This document shows, in pieces, positions 19,152 to 27,945 of a stretch of 37,513 bases of DNA (within the stretch, counting starts at the first letter, position 1; each line of letters opens with the position of its first letter). The translations under genes were made by a program, and so were the position numbers. The stretch covers positions 1 through 37,513 of the forward strand of contig CAJNDS010001063.1 of NCBI GenBank assembly GCA_905221605.1. The letters run 5' to 3'. The notes under the pieces were generated by a model. It was not told the DNA's origin. It saw only the letters and a program-made list of their open reading frames with translations, and did no database searches. The DNA comes from Symbiodinium natans. Its lineage: Eukaryota; Sar; Dinophyceae; Suessiales; Symbiodiniaceae.

Positions 19152-19772
19152 ATGCTCGAAGACATGTGCGAGGACTTGGAGAGCATAGACCACTCGATTC
19201 GCGACTCCGAACAGGCGGACTTCGAGGACGGGTTCGACGACTGGGACTGGGTCGACAGTGAGATGCAGCTCGAAGCCGAGGAAGATGCGCGTGAGAGAGT
19301 ACAGTGGAGCAAAGAAATGAAAATCCAGAATGAATACCGCCAGCGTCTCGCCAACATGACGGTGAAGTACCTGAACATGCAAGGTAGCGAAATCCACACC
19401 TCGAAGCCTTATCCACTCTGCCATGTCGAACCGTGCGAGTCTTTCCGGGAAGCCTGGCTGCACACTTTGCACGAAGGAAACAGCCCAGATCGCTGTCTCT
19501 CCCTGCGCCAACTACGTCTCAGACGACAAGAAATTAATAAGAAGCCTATCCCGGCGGAAACGCTGCAATATCGCAGCGCCAGGGAAGTCTTGCTTCACGA
19601 TTTGGACAGCGGTCCTGCAGGACCCATCCCCCTCGACACCACGAAGCTGGTATTGGGCGGGGACGTGATCACAGACACCTGGAGCTGGCGTGAACTGTTG
19701 GGTCACAGCTTGAGCAACGACGTCGTGCACGTGCAAGTTGTCTACATCTCAGAGAAAGCCACAGGCCCGTAG
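19152..19772 (+). CDS. Acidic protein with possible ubiquitin-like C-terminal domain
   Basis: 206 aa. The frame stays open further upstream to 18975, but only from a GTG; 19152 is the first in-frame ATG. Residues 1-45 are strongly acidic (EDxxEDLES, DFEDGFDDWDW). About 46-75 is a charged helix. Residues ~118-198 fit a ubiquitin-like pattern: a helix-like SAREVLLHDL, GPIPLDTTKLVLGGDVITD resembling ubiquitin's GIPPDQQRLIFAGKQLED, then WRELL and a final strand VVHVQVVY. There is no terminal di-glycine, so it would be a domain and not a conjugated modifier. It lies 215 bp before the Helitron-type gene on the same strand and may belong to that element. The ORF is moderately well supported; the fold is inference. 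Confidence 0.5.
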   Translation: MLEDMCEDLESIDHSIRDSEQADFEDGFDDWDWVDSEMQLEAEEDARERVQWSKEMKIQNEYRQRLANMTVKYLNMQGSEIHTSKPYPLCHVEPCESFREAWLHTLHEGNSPDRCLSLRQLRLRRQEINKKPIPAETLQYRSAREVLLHDLDSGPAGPIPLDTTKLVLGGDVITDTWSWRELLGHSLSNDVVHVQVVYISEKATGP

Positions 19773-19987
19773 AGCTACCCATGTGAGTACGTTATGTCTC
19801 AGCAAGACAAGCCTGCAGAGCTCCAGTGTGTGCCACGAGAAAGAAACTGAGCAGCGAGCAAAAGGCAGGACAGCTTTGTAAGTGCTCGAGCATGGCTTCT
19901 CAAGTTGCTTCACTGAGCCTGCTTGCAGTGTTTCGGATACAGCCCCTAGGTGCAGAATAGAGAGCTGAGGATTCAGGATTCGTTGCC
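19773..19987 (+). other. Intergenic spacer between the ubiquitin-like ORF and Rep-helicase gene
   Basis: 215 bp with no ORF of note. It contains several AG dinucleotides after short pyrimidine runs (for example TTATGTCTCAG at about 19792-19802), any of which could serve trans-splicing of the downstream gene. No terminator or promoter motif can be named. Confidence 0.4.
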
Positions 19988-20701
19988 ATGGCCCCTTGTC
20001 ATCGGTGCGGCTTCGGGACAAGGAGCGGCAGAGGACAGGGATGGTGCAGCAATCCGCAGTGCCGCCAAGCCGAAAAAGAGGAGTGCCTGGCCCAGAAGAG
20101 CGCAGAGAAAATTGCTCGGCAGCAACAACGGGCAGCGCAGGGAGCGGGCAGTCGTGGACCCTTGCGCGAAGAGAACAGCAGAAAGGCAGAGCGCCGACAG
20201 CTGCATGAGGAAAGGGCGCGGGCAAAGGCAGATGAGGAAGCAGGCGGCCGTGGACCTTTGCGTGAAGAAGACAGCAAAGAAGCAGAGCGCCGACAGCTGC
20301 GTGAGGCAAGGGCGCGGGCAAAGGCAGAGGAGGAAGCGGGCGGCCGTGGACCTTTGCGGGAAGAAGACAGCAAAGAAGCAGAGCGCCGACAGCTGCGTGA
20401 GGCAAGGGCGCGGGCAAAGGCAGAGGAGGAAGCGGGCGGCCGTGGACCTTTGCGGGAAGAAGACAGCAAAGAAGCAGAGCGCCGACAGCTGCGTGAGGCA
20501 AGGGCGCGGGCAAAGGCAGAGGAGGAAGCGGGCGGCGTGGACCTTTGCGGGAAGAAGACAGCAAAGAAGCAGAGCGCCGACAGCTGCGTGAGGCAAGGGA
20601 GCGGGCAAAGGCAGAGGAGGGAGTGGGCGGCCGAGGGCCCAGGCCCATCGCCTCGGAGATTCAGCAGCAGGGCTACCCTTTTCCAGACGAGGACACCTTG
20701 A
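19988..20701 (+). CDS. N-terminal part of the Helitron-type protein, separated by a 1-nt frameshift
   Basis: Starts at an ATG in a GCCATGG context. The first 30 residues hold a zinc-ribbon-like set of cysteines (CHRCGFG ... WCSNPQC), then charged sequence, then 32-residue repeats rich in Glu, Arg and Ala (GPLREEDSKEAERRQLREAR core) that would form long helices or a coiled coil. At about 20536 one C is missing from the repeat junction (GGCGGCGTGG instead of GGCGGCCGTGG in the neighbouring units). The frame then leaves the protein and reads nonsense until 20701, while the neighbouring frame carries on with the last repeat and the Rep-helicase. The two ORFs are therefore one broken gene, or one intact gene with a sequencing error. 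Confidence 0.75.
   Translation: MAPCHRCGFGTRSGRGQGWCSNPQCRQAEKEECLAQKSAEKIARQQQRAAQGAGSRGPLREENSRKAERRQLHEERARAKADEEAGGRGPLREEDSKEAERRQLREARARAKAEEEAGGRGPLREEDSKEAERRQLREARARAKAEEEAGGRGPLREEDSKEAERRQLREARARAKAEEEAGGVDLCGKKTAKKQSADSCVRQGSGQRQRREWAAEGPGPSPRRFSSRATLFQTRTP
20149..20628 (+). repeat. Coding minisatellite, five 96-nt units
   Basis: Five tandem units with a period of exactly 96 nt (32 codons), tracked by the GGCGGCCGTGG junction near 20245, 20341 and 20437. The fifth unit, starting near 20533, is 95 nt. Units 2-4 are almost identical and the first is more diverged. A period that is a multiple of three keeps the frame, so the 1-nt loss in the last unit stands out. Near-identical units make this a place where replication slippage or assembly error is likely. 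Confidence 0.88.
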
Positions 20702-23700
20702 CCCAGGAGCAGGCACAAGCCCATTACTTGGCTTTTGCGCGGAGCTGGAGTAGATTTGGCCTTTCTCGCGTGTGCCAGAAGTGCCAGACTCTAACACCAG
20801 GGAGGCACTGCAGAACAGCCAAAGGAAGTGGCCAGCTGCTCTGCAGGAATTGCCGCGAGAATCGCACCAAGGTGGTTTTGCCAATCCCGGCCCCCATCCC
20901 AGAAGCACTGCAAAGTCTGCAACCCATCGAGCAGCATCTCCTCGCCATGGCACGCATCTCGCAGGTCTTGTTGGACAAGCTGCCATCAGGCGGCCCGAGC
21001 GCGCAGTGGGGTCGCATGTACGCAGTGCTCATGCAGGATCCTTTCATCTGCGACGTCCTCGAAGGCGCCACTTTGGAAGAAGACGGTACAGTGCTGGTCG
21101 AGGGCGTGGACGGCATGACCGCATCACCAGCGCGTTTGGAGCACCTACACGCGGCCTTGCAGGCCTTGAAGGAACTGCACTGCCTCTATCAACGGAGCCC
21201 GGCAGTGGACAGAGCTCTGGCGAGAATGGCTGCCATCCTCGCCAACAAGACATCCGCTGCGGCTGCGGTGCCAACAGACCCACTTGCGGGAACAGAAGCA
21301 AACCAAGAGATCGAGATGACATACCTGGTGCCGAAGCAATTCCAGGCCCCAAAAGCCGACGTACAAGATTTGCGAAAAGTGCGAGGATCCGCAGACCTCA
21401 GCGATGGCATGGATGCAAAATTCTTCCCACACTTGTTTCCCACCGGCACAGGAGGCTGGAAGAACGACAACGGAAGCTTTTCCCAATATGCCCGGAAGCG
21501 TCTGCTGAGCCTGGATTCCCGCTTCGAAGCGTCCACGGCCTACATCATGTGGCTGCTGGAGATGCAGACCAAGAAGCGACTTTCCGGAAACATCAACGTC
21601 CGGATCGGCAACCAGCGGGTGCCCTACGGCAGTAGCGACTACGAGAACGGTAGCCGTCAGGTGTACGCTGCCTTGCGGGACATGCCTGGCACGCAGCCGT
21701 ACCTGTATGCCAAGAAGGGAGTGGCGCTCAACATGTACGAGCAGCTTGGCCCTCCCAACTTCTTCATGACACTGTCCTGCCACGCGCGCCAGCCTGCGTT
21801 GCTCCTCGCGGCTATCTCGGCACGGTTGCTGCGGCTGCATCCCGACCGCCCTCAAGCAGAACTGGAGCAGCACGCTGCAGAGATCCTATTCCGCTACCAG
21901 AATGACAAGAACTTCACTTGGGATGGGTTGTCGCCCAACCAGTTGTGCAACCAGCAGCCGGCAGTGGTAGCGCGACAATTCATGCACCAAGTCTCTCAGC
22001 TGATGTGGTGGCTGTCCAGCACGCGCGGTCCGAAAGTCCACCTGCACGAAGATGCTGATCCACAAGATGGAGTCGAGGAGAACGACTGCGAGGACGTGGA
22101 GGACGACGCCCAGGCACCCGCCACGGATTTTGCAGGCCTTCATCGCCGCATGCGCAAGGAACGGCCTCCTTTCAAAGTGTTGGACTACATCATTCGCATA
22201 GAATGGCAAAAGCGGGGCTACCCCCACGCTCACATCCTGCTTTGGATCGAAGAGTGGGCCAAAGCAAAGCAGCAGCCAGACAAGATGGCGCCCGACGACG
22301 AAGACTCCGAACAAGCAGCAGAGACACCGGTTCCAGACTGGTCTGACGATGAGGCCATGGAGAACTTCATCCCCAGGTGTGCGGAGGACCTCAGCGACAA
22401 GTACATCTGCACCAAGTCCCCGAACACGTGGCGCCAATCCCACCGCGTACCACCCAGAGATAGAGAAGTGAACGCAAAGCTGTCCGCAGAGGTGGTGCAC
22501 AACCACACGCCATATTGCGGCATGTACTCAGAAGGCGCCTGTCGATTTGGATTTCCACATGATGCAGAGCCCCGGACTCGGCGTCGAACATCGCAGGAGC
22601 AGTACGCCAACAGCCGCTGGAAGAGCAGCCTTGCGACGAGACGAGTGAAGGGAGACAGCATGATGGGACAGTACAACATTCGAATCTTGAGAAGGTGGAG
22701 GGCAAGCATGGACCTGCAGGTCATCTGCGAGCTCACCAGCGCCAGTCGGTACATACTGGGCTACACTTTCAAGTCGGAGGAGGATCGCGAAGCGCAGCGG
22801 CGAATGGAAAACATCCTTGCCATCCTAACAAGTCAGAGCGCAGGCGCCGGCCTCGACAATCAGAAGATCTACAAGGCAGCCCACGCGGCGTTGCAGGGCA
22901 GGACCACGTCGACCTTCGAGGCATGCCACCTTCTGCTGGGCTTCCCGATCATCGAATTCTCCAGGGACAACGTCTGGGTACAGGTAGGGCCCCCAGACAC
23001 CTGGACAGTGTGGGTGCCCAAGCACGAGGAACAGGTGGCCTTGCAGCAGCCCACTGACTACCGCAACAAGAAGATGCGCCAAGGTGGGAACCTGCCTGTT
23101 GCTCATCACTGGTACCGGGAAATGCAAACCACCTTCGGTGAACATGAGACGACCTTGCCAGTGGAAGGCAGGGAGCCGGTTTCCTGTCGGTTTAGTGAAG
23201 TCACCTTCCTGGACTTTTGCGCGGCTTTCAAGTACATCGGCGTGCAAGAACCACAGCCTCGCAGGCGCCCTGCAATCGTCGGCTACCAGAACTTCAACCC
23301 GGACGAGGAGGCCGAAGCTTTCTACTACTCCAAGTTGCTGCTGCACCTGGTGTGGAAGGAACCTGGAGATTGGCTGTTGGAGCAGGATGCAGGAAGCCAT
23401 GCAGCAGCGTTCCAGCGCATCGCCCGAGACGTGCGCGGCCACCCAGACTTCCTTCGGTCGAGATGCTTCCCTCAGCTAGATGGGACCGTCGACGCCGCCC
23501 GCAAGCTGCAGGCCGTACAAGCGACGATGTACATGAAGGCCAAGATGCATCCGGCAAACCTGCGGGACGGCTGGGCCAACAGCAAGGTTGCCGAGGAGAA
23601 CTACAAGGATTCCTTGCAAATATTGGAGGCACTGAAGGAGCGGTATGGAGGAGACATCGACTTCCTGGCCCCGGACTCTGTGCCCACCGGAGCTGCCCTC

Positions 23701-26016
23701 AATGCCTTTGCGCCGGTCGAGGAAGGCGAAGAATCATTCGAGATGTTGACGGTTGAGAACCCCTGCCCGGAGACCACGCGCCAGTGCCAAGCCATGGAGC
23801 ACATCGTCCAGTCAGTTCTGAGGCAGCCGAACACCAAGGACACGCAGAATACTCAGCGTCTGCACATGCTCCTCCACGGGCCCGGCGGCAGCGGCAAGTC
23901 CGTGGTGGTACGCGCAGCAGCTCACGTCCTGCGGCAAAGCAAGAAAGGATGCATCATAGCGGCGCCCACGGGTGTGGCAGCATTCAACATCAACGGTGTC
24001 ACCCTCCATCAATGTTGCTTGCTCCCCGTAGTGAACCAAAGCCACGGCAAGGCCTGCGACATGCCGCTGCCGGACCGCCAGAAGTTAGCCACTCTCAGAG
24101 ACATCTGGTCGAAGGTCAGCGTTCTGTTCGTTGACGAGATGAGCTTCATCCCCTCCTGGATGTTGGAGCGTCTGGATCAGCATCTCCGTCTTGCCAGAGA
24201 TCTGCAAACCCTGCCCTTCGGAGGACTGCACGTCATCTTTGCCGGGGACCTGTATCAGTTGCCTCCACCAAGCGGGCTGCCGGCCTTCGCCAGCCGGCTT
24301 TGGCTGCTCTTCCAGCTCTGCGAGTTAGAAGGAAACCAGCGGGCCGCACGCGACCCAGCCTGGGCCGCTCTGCTGGCACGCGTTCGGGTGGGACAGCAGA
24401 CCGACGCCGACATTGAGGTGCTGCGGAACATGGTGATCAAGAAAGGCAGTAAGAAGCGGCCCGCCCCGAAAGCCGTGAACCTATACGCCACTCGCCAAGC
24501 AGTCGCCGAAAGCAACCGCCGCTACAAGGAAGAGCACGTCTTGAACACAGGAGAACAGCTACACGATTGCCCGGCTGTCGACACCAACGTCAAGACCGGT
24601 GCGCCGCTGTCTCCAGATGCCGTCTGGGCCGAGCCGGAGAACACGGGTGGCTTGGTAGGCCTGCTGCAGGTGGCCATTGGGCTCCGTGTCATGCTCAGAT
24701 ACAACATCGACGTGCGAGATGGCTTGGTCAATGGCGCCTGTGGCACGGTGGAGCACATTGACACCGAGAAAGCCGGCGGGGAAGTCGAGAGGATCTGGGT
24801 TTCTTTCGAGAAGAATGCTGGGGCCACTTGGCGAGCAGAGCACGAAACTTCCTGTGTGGCAATCTCGAGGCGCTCGGCCACGTACCTTGACAGAGACGGC
24901 AGCAAGGCATCGAGGCATCAATTCCCGCTCGTTCTCGCCAAAGCCATCTCGATCCACAAGAGCCAGGCAGCTACCTGTAAGGACGGAGCGCATACCCGCC
25001 TCGATCACACCATCTTCGCAGAAGGTCAAGCCTACGTCGCCCTGAGCCGCTGCCCCGAACAGGCACTCTGCAGCTTGGAGCTCTTCAACCCCAAGGCTTT
25101 GCGGTTCAACCCCAACGCAGAGTGGGCCCTGACCAAGCTGAAGGCGCAGCAAGCCGACCGGGACGGCCCGGATCTCTGGAAGGCGTTGTTCAAGCCGGAG
25201 CAGAACAAGGAGTTCTATGAAAGACGACTAGCTGAGATGGGGACGCCCGACTGGAACCGTCTCAAGCCAGACCACGGCGAGCGCATCGAGCGGCCCTGGT
25301 GTTGTGCTCTATGCGGCACGGAGGCTCCCAACACCAAAGCTGCCATCAAGGCTCATAAGCGCAAGTGCCCGGCCAAGCCACCAGCCAAGACGAACGCCAA
25401 AAGCAAAGCAAAGGCCAAAGCAAAATGCAAAGCAAAGTTCGTCTTCATGGGCCTAGGCAAACGGGCTGCAGAAAGCTCTTGCGCGGCCGGGTCTTTGGCC
25501 AAGATGCAACGGACAGGCAGCCGACCCGATCAAGACACACCTGCAGGCCTGTATTTTGAGGCGCAAGAGCAAGCTCTCTGCGGCATGCACGCCCTGAACA
25601 TGGCCTTGGGGGCAGCCTTCTTCACTGAAGCGGACATGGACAACGCCGTGCAGGTTGTCCTCGAAGAAGGTGGGGGGGAACGAGGTGAAGCTGCAGAGGA
25701 CCACGCGGCGCCAGGTGGCTTCTACTCCTCGGAAGTGCTTGCGCAGGTACTGCAAACCAAAGCCATGGCTGCTTTTGGTCGTGTGAGGTGGCAAATGGAC
25801 CTTCAACCCGTCGTGAGCAAGCACGATCTGGAAGCAGCTGCCGGGGCGGTGCAGAACCGGGACAACGCACACTGGGTGGCATATCGATATTTCCATGAGA
25901 AGATCTTCAGGTTGGACTCCCTGGCTCGTACCCGCAGAGCAGAGCAGATACCGGAAGCCGTCTTCTTGGCGGAGCTCGCTCGACATCCCGCGACCTACTG
26001 CATCCGAGAGGTCTAG
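20545..26016 (+). CDS. Helitron-type Rep-PIF1 helicase with C-terminal Josephin-type protease domain
   Basis: Open frame of 1823 codons. Position 20545 is a TTG and the first in-frame ATG is 20947, so the natural start is probably the ATG at 19988 across the frameshift (about 2009 aa). Counting from 20545: Cys pairs ~95-120; Helitron-like N domain from ~293 (FPHLFPTG); Rep motif 1 NFFMTLSC 405-412; HUH motif YPHAH 559-563; CxxxxxxCxFGFP ~658-670; Tyr pair Y736 and Y740 spaced as in Helitron Rep. PIF1 helicase: Walker A GPGGSGKS 1112-1119, DEMS ~1197, GDLYQLPP ~1234, IHKSQ 1470-1474, YVALSR ~1497. CxxC...HxxxC finger 1587-1608 and Lys/Ala-rich linker. Josephin domain ~1665-1823: Q1674, C1679, H1776, D1791. 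Expected role: nicking and unwinding DNA for rolling-circle transposition, with a putative ubiquitin protease. The helicase and Rep calls are strong and the Josephin call good. Confidence 0.93.
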   Translation: MREEDSKEAERRQLREARERAKAEEGVGGRGPRPIASEIQQQGYPFPDEDTLTQEQAQAHYLAFARSWSRFGLSRVCQKCQTLTPGRHCRTAKGSGQLLCRNCRENRTKVVLPIPAPIPEALQSLQPIEQHLLAMARISQVLLDKLPSGGPSAQWGRMYAVLMQDPFICDVLEGATLEEDGTVLVEGVDGMTASPARLEHLHAALQALKELHCLYQRSPAVDRALARMAAILANKTSAAAAVPTDPLAGTEANQEIEMTYLVPKQFQAPKADVQDLRKVRGSADLSDGMDAKFFPHLFPTGTGGWKNDNGSFSQYARKRLLSLDSRFEASTAYIMWLLEMQTKKRLSGNINVRIGNQRVPYGSSDYENGSRQVYAALRDMPGTQPYLYAKKGVALNMYEQLGPPNFFMTLSCHARQPALLLAAISARLLRLHPDRPQAELEQHAAEILFRYQNDKNFTWDGLSPNQLCNQQPAVVARQFMHQVSQLMWWLSSTRGPKVHLHEDADPQDGVEENDCEDVEDDAQAPATDFAGLHRRMRKERPPFKVLDYIIRIEWQKRGYPHAHILLWIEEWAKAKQQPDKMAPDDEDSEQAAETPVPDWSDDEAMENFIPRCAEDLSDKYICTKSPNTWRQSHRVPPRDREVNAKLSAEVVHNHTPYCGMYSEGACRFGFPHDAEPRTRRRTSQEQYANSRWKSSLATRRVKGDSMMGQYNIRILRRWRASMDLQVICELTSASRYILGYTFKSEEDREAQRRMENILAILTSQSAGAGLDNQKIYKAAHAALQGRTTSTFEACHLLLGFPIIEFSRDNVWVQVGPPDTWTVWVPKHEEQVALQQPTDYRNKKMRQGGNLPVAHHWYREMQTTFGEHETTLPVEGREPVSCRFSEVTFLDFCAAFKYIGVQEPQPRRRPAIVGYQNFNPDEEAEAFYYSKLLLHLVWKEPGDWLLEQDAGSHAAAFQRIARDVRGHPDFLRSRCFPQLDGTVDAARKLQAVQATMYMKAKMHPANLRDGWANSKVAEENYKDSLQILEALKERYGGDIDFLAPDSVPTGAALNAFAPVEEGEESFEMLTVENPCPETTRQCQAMEHIVQSVLRQPNTKDTQNTQRLHMLLHGPGGSGKSVVVRAAAHVLRQSKKGCIIAAPTGVAAFNINGVTLHQCCLLPVVNQSHGKACDMPLPDRQKLATLRDIWSKVSVLFVDEMSFIPSWMLERLDQHLRLARDLQTLPFGGLHVIFAGDLYQLPPPSGLPAFASRLWLLFQLCELEGNQRAARDPAWAALLARVRVGQQTDADIEVLRNMVIKKGSKKRPAPKAVNLYATRQAVAESNRRYKEEHVLNTGEQLHDCPAVDTNVKTGAPLSPDAVWAEPENTGGLVGLLQVAIGLRVMLRYNIDVRDGLVNGACGTVEHIDTEKAGGEVERIWVSFEKNAGATWRAEHETSCVAISRRSATYLDRDGSKASRHQFPLVLAKAISIHKSQAATCKDGAHTRLDHTIFAEGQAYVALSRCPEQALCSLELFNPKALRFNPNAEWALTKLKAQQADRDGPDLWKALFKPEQNKEFYERRLAEMGTPDWNRLKPDHGERIERPWCCALCGTEAPNTKAAIKAHKRKCPAKPPAKTNAKSKAKAKAKCKAKFVFMGLGKRAAESSCAAGSLAKMQRTGSRPDQDTPAGLYFEAQEQALCGMHALNMALGAAFFTEADMDNAVQVVLEEGGGERGEAAEDHAAPGGFYSSEVLAQVLQTKAMAAFGRVRWQMDLQPVVSKHDLEAAAGAVQNRDNAHWVAYRYFHEKIFRLDSLARTRRAEQIPEAVFLAELARHPATYCIREV

Positions 26017-26560
26017 CCGCGGCTGCCATCTCCTAACAATGTTGTGATGCCGCGAGGACACCTCTGGTGCTCCACGCCAACGTTTCACCCCCCACAGACC
26101 AGCGTTCTCACGCAAGATCGCACAAGGCAAGGCAGAAACCAAGGCGCCAGCTCATGCTCATGTGATGGATGGATGTGTGGCAAGACTGGCGCCCCAGCAA
26201 ACCTGAGCAACAACTGCGCCGCTCTTCTCTGCGGGCTCAAGATTAGAGTTACCCCAAACAAAAGACATGGTTTTCTTTCAGAAACCTATCCAAAAAGCGA
26301 GACGAGGTGTCGAAACAATCAAATCAATATCACCATGACAAGACGAAAGACAGGAATTACAAGCATTGGCTGTCAAGAACCAACATGCTCAACTTCTCCT
26401 GGCCCAGAACTGCAGACATGGACAGACGACCACCAGACCTTCAAGCATCAGGTCCGTCTCTTCCACGGAGTTCAGAAAGGTTTTAATGAATTGTTATATC
26501 AAATATTGCCGAAGAGACACCTCCAGCAACAAATCAAATTCTTTTCCTCCCCGAGAAGGC
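26017..26560 (+). other. Non-coding 3' flank of the Helitron-type gene
   Basis: Sequence with no recognisable gene. A 187-codon ORF (26044-26607) has irregular composition and no domain. A 10-bp palindrome, AGCCGCGGCT (26015-26024), overlaps the stop codon. Base composition falls from GC-rich to AT-rich across this stretch. I looked for a Helitron 3' hairpin plus CTRR and could not settle on one. Confidence 0.4.
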
Positions 26561-26889
26561 TCAAGAGATCGTGGGACCGAAAATATTGTCCTTTCCACCC
26601 CAAATAGTCCGGATACAATATCCGATGTCATAGAATTGAAATCCGAATTTGCAAAAACAATACCAATATTAATTGAAATTCATCTATATTCTCTGAAATT
26701 TCGAGGGGGTGAAATGAACAATTATCATTCTAAAGAATTGCAATCCAGAAAATTATTCAAATTACAAGATATGTAATTCAAATATTCGTGGAACCATATC
26801 AATTGTAATAATATATCGAAACTTCGAGGCTAACACCCACAGACAAGGGTCAACAAAGATTCGGGACATCAGGAGAATTATAATGAATA
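26561..26889. other. AT-rich transition sequence
   Basis: AT-rich DNA with scattered AATT and GAATTG motifs but no clear tandem unit and no ORF of interest. It leads into the minisatellite and may be a decayed part of it. Confidence 0.45.
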
Positions 26890-27783
26890 CCCTTAAAAAG
26901 AATTCCCAGATCTTCAAGATTTTAATTCTGGAGGTTTTGATCAATTATCCAGAAGCCCCCAGATCTTCCAAATTTGAATTCTAGAGATTTTTGGAGGAGT
27001 TATTCAGATATCCAGAATTTATCAAATCCCTCAAAATTTGAATTCCGAAAATTCCAGAGATTTTGAATCGACATCCAAAGATCCCCAGACCTTCTAAATT
27101 GGAGGAATTCTGGAGTTTTTGATCAATTATCCAGAAATCCCCAGATCTTCCAAATTTGAAATCTAGAGTTTTGGGATCCATATCCAAAGATTCCCAGACT
27201 TTCAAAATTTTAATTCTAGAGGTTTTGCTCCGGTATCCAAAGACTCCCAGACCTTCAAAATTTGAATTCTGGAGATTATGTTCAGATATCCAGAATTTAC
27301 CAAATCCTTCAAAATTTGAATTCCGGACATTCCAGAGATTTTCGTCCGATATCCAAAGATTCCCAGGCCTTCAAGGTTTTTATTCTGGAGATGTTGATCA
27401 AATATCCATTGGATCCATATCCAAAGATTCCCAGACTTTCAAAATTTTAAGTCTAGAGGTTTGGGTCCGATATCCAAAGATCCCCAGACCTTCAAAATTT
27501 GAAATGTAGAGGTTTACTCAGATATCCAGAATTTACCAAATCCTTCAAAATTTGAATTCCGAAAATTCCAGAGGTTTTGAATCGATATCCAAAGATCCCC
27601 AGGCCTTCAAAATTTGAACCCTGGAGGAATACTGGAGATTTTGATCAATTATCCAGAAATCCCCAGATCTTCCAAATTTGAAATCTAGAGTTTTGGGATC
27701 CATATCCAAAGATTCCCAGGCTTTCAAAATTTTAATTCTAGAGGTTTTGGGCCGATACAGACCTTCAAAATTTGAATTCTGGC
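26890..27783. repeat. AT-rich minisatellite (~55-bp imperfect units, ~520-bp superrepeat)
   Basis: Diverged tandem units built from ATATCCAAAGATTCCCAGAC, CTTCAAAATTTGAATTC and a TGGAGGTTTTG-like part. The core TTCAAAATTTGAA is nearly palindromic. A longer block beginning GATCAATTATCCAGAAATCC at 27121 returns at about 27643, so a superrepeat of about 522 bp exists. It differs completely in composition from families A and B. Position beside the telomeric tract suggests a subtelomeric repeat. Confidence 0.85.
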
Positions 27784-27945
27784 GCAAGCCCCCCCACCCC
27801 AGCCCCCCAGACCCCCCAGCCCCCCCAAGCCCAACCAACAAAAATGTAAAACATTGAAAGGCAAAAAACAAAACCCGGCAAAACCCCCCAAAACCCCCCA
27901 AAACCCCCCAAAACTCCGGACACAAACCCTATACAATTTCTATAA
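27784..27945. repeat. C-rich tract with AAAACCCCCC repeats
   Basis: Runs of six or seven C separated by AG, CAG or AAG (27787-27830), an A-rich stretch, then about three copies of AAAACCCCCC (about 27883-27912). These sit just before the canonical telomere repeats and look like degenerate telomere-like units. No gene seen. Confidence 0.75.

Larger units (their letters stand above)
18817..26560 (+). mobile_element. Helitron-like element region (ends not defined)
   Basis: The gene content (HUH Rep plus PIF1-type helicase in one protein) defines a Helitron-type rolling-circle transposon. I could not identify a 5' TC end or a 3' hairpin followed by CTRR, so the limits given are only the satellite edge on the left and the end of non-repetitive sequence on the right. 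The element runs opposite to the copia element. Its right side meets an AT-rich minisatellite and telomeric repeat and not the satellite family it borders on the left, so this is not a simple insertion into family B. Confidence 0.6.

Noticed and set aside
20545-20547. Start codon of the Rep-helicase ORF at 20545
   Set aside because: The triplet is TTG, in the middle of a repeat unit. The ATG at 19988 joined across a 1-nt shift, or the ATG at 20947, is more plausible.
20000-20986. Long minus-strand ORFs (237-337 codons) opposite the 96-nt repeats
   Set aside because: They are shadows of the GC-rich in-frame minisatellite on the other strand.
25500-26016. OTU-type protease, as in known Helitrons
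   Set aside because: No GDGNCLF-like motif. The Gln-x4-Cys and His-x14-Asp spacing fit Josephin instead.
26044-26607. 187-codon plus-strand ORF after the Helitron gene
   Set aside because: Irregular composition, no domain, and it runs into AT-rich non-coding sequence. It is likely chance.
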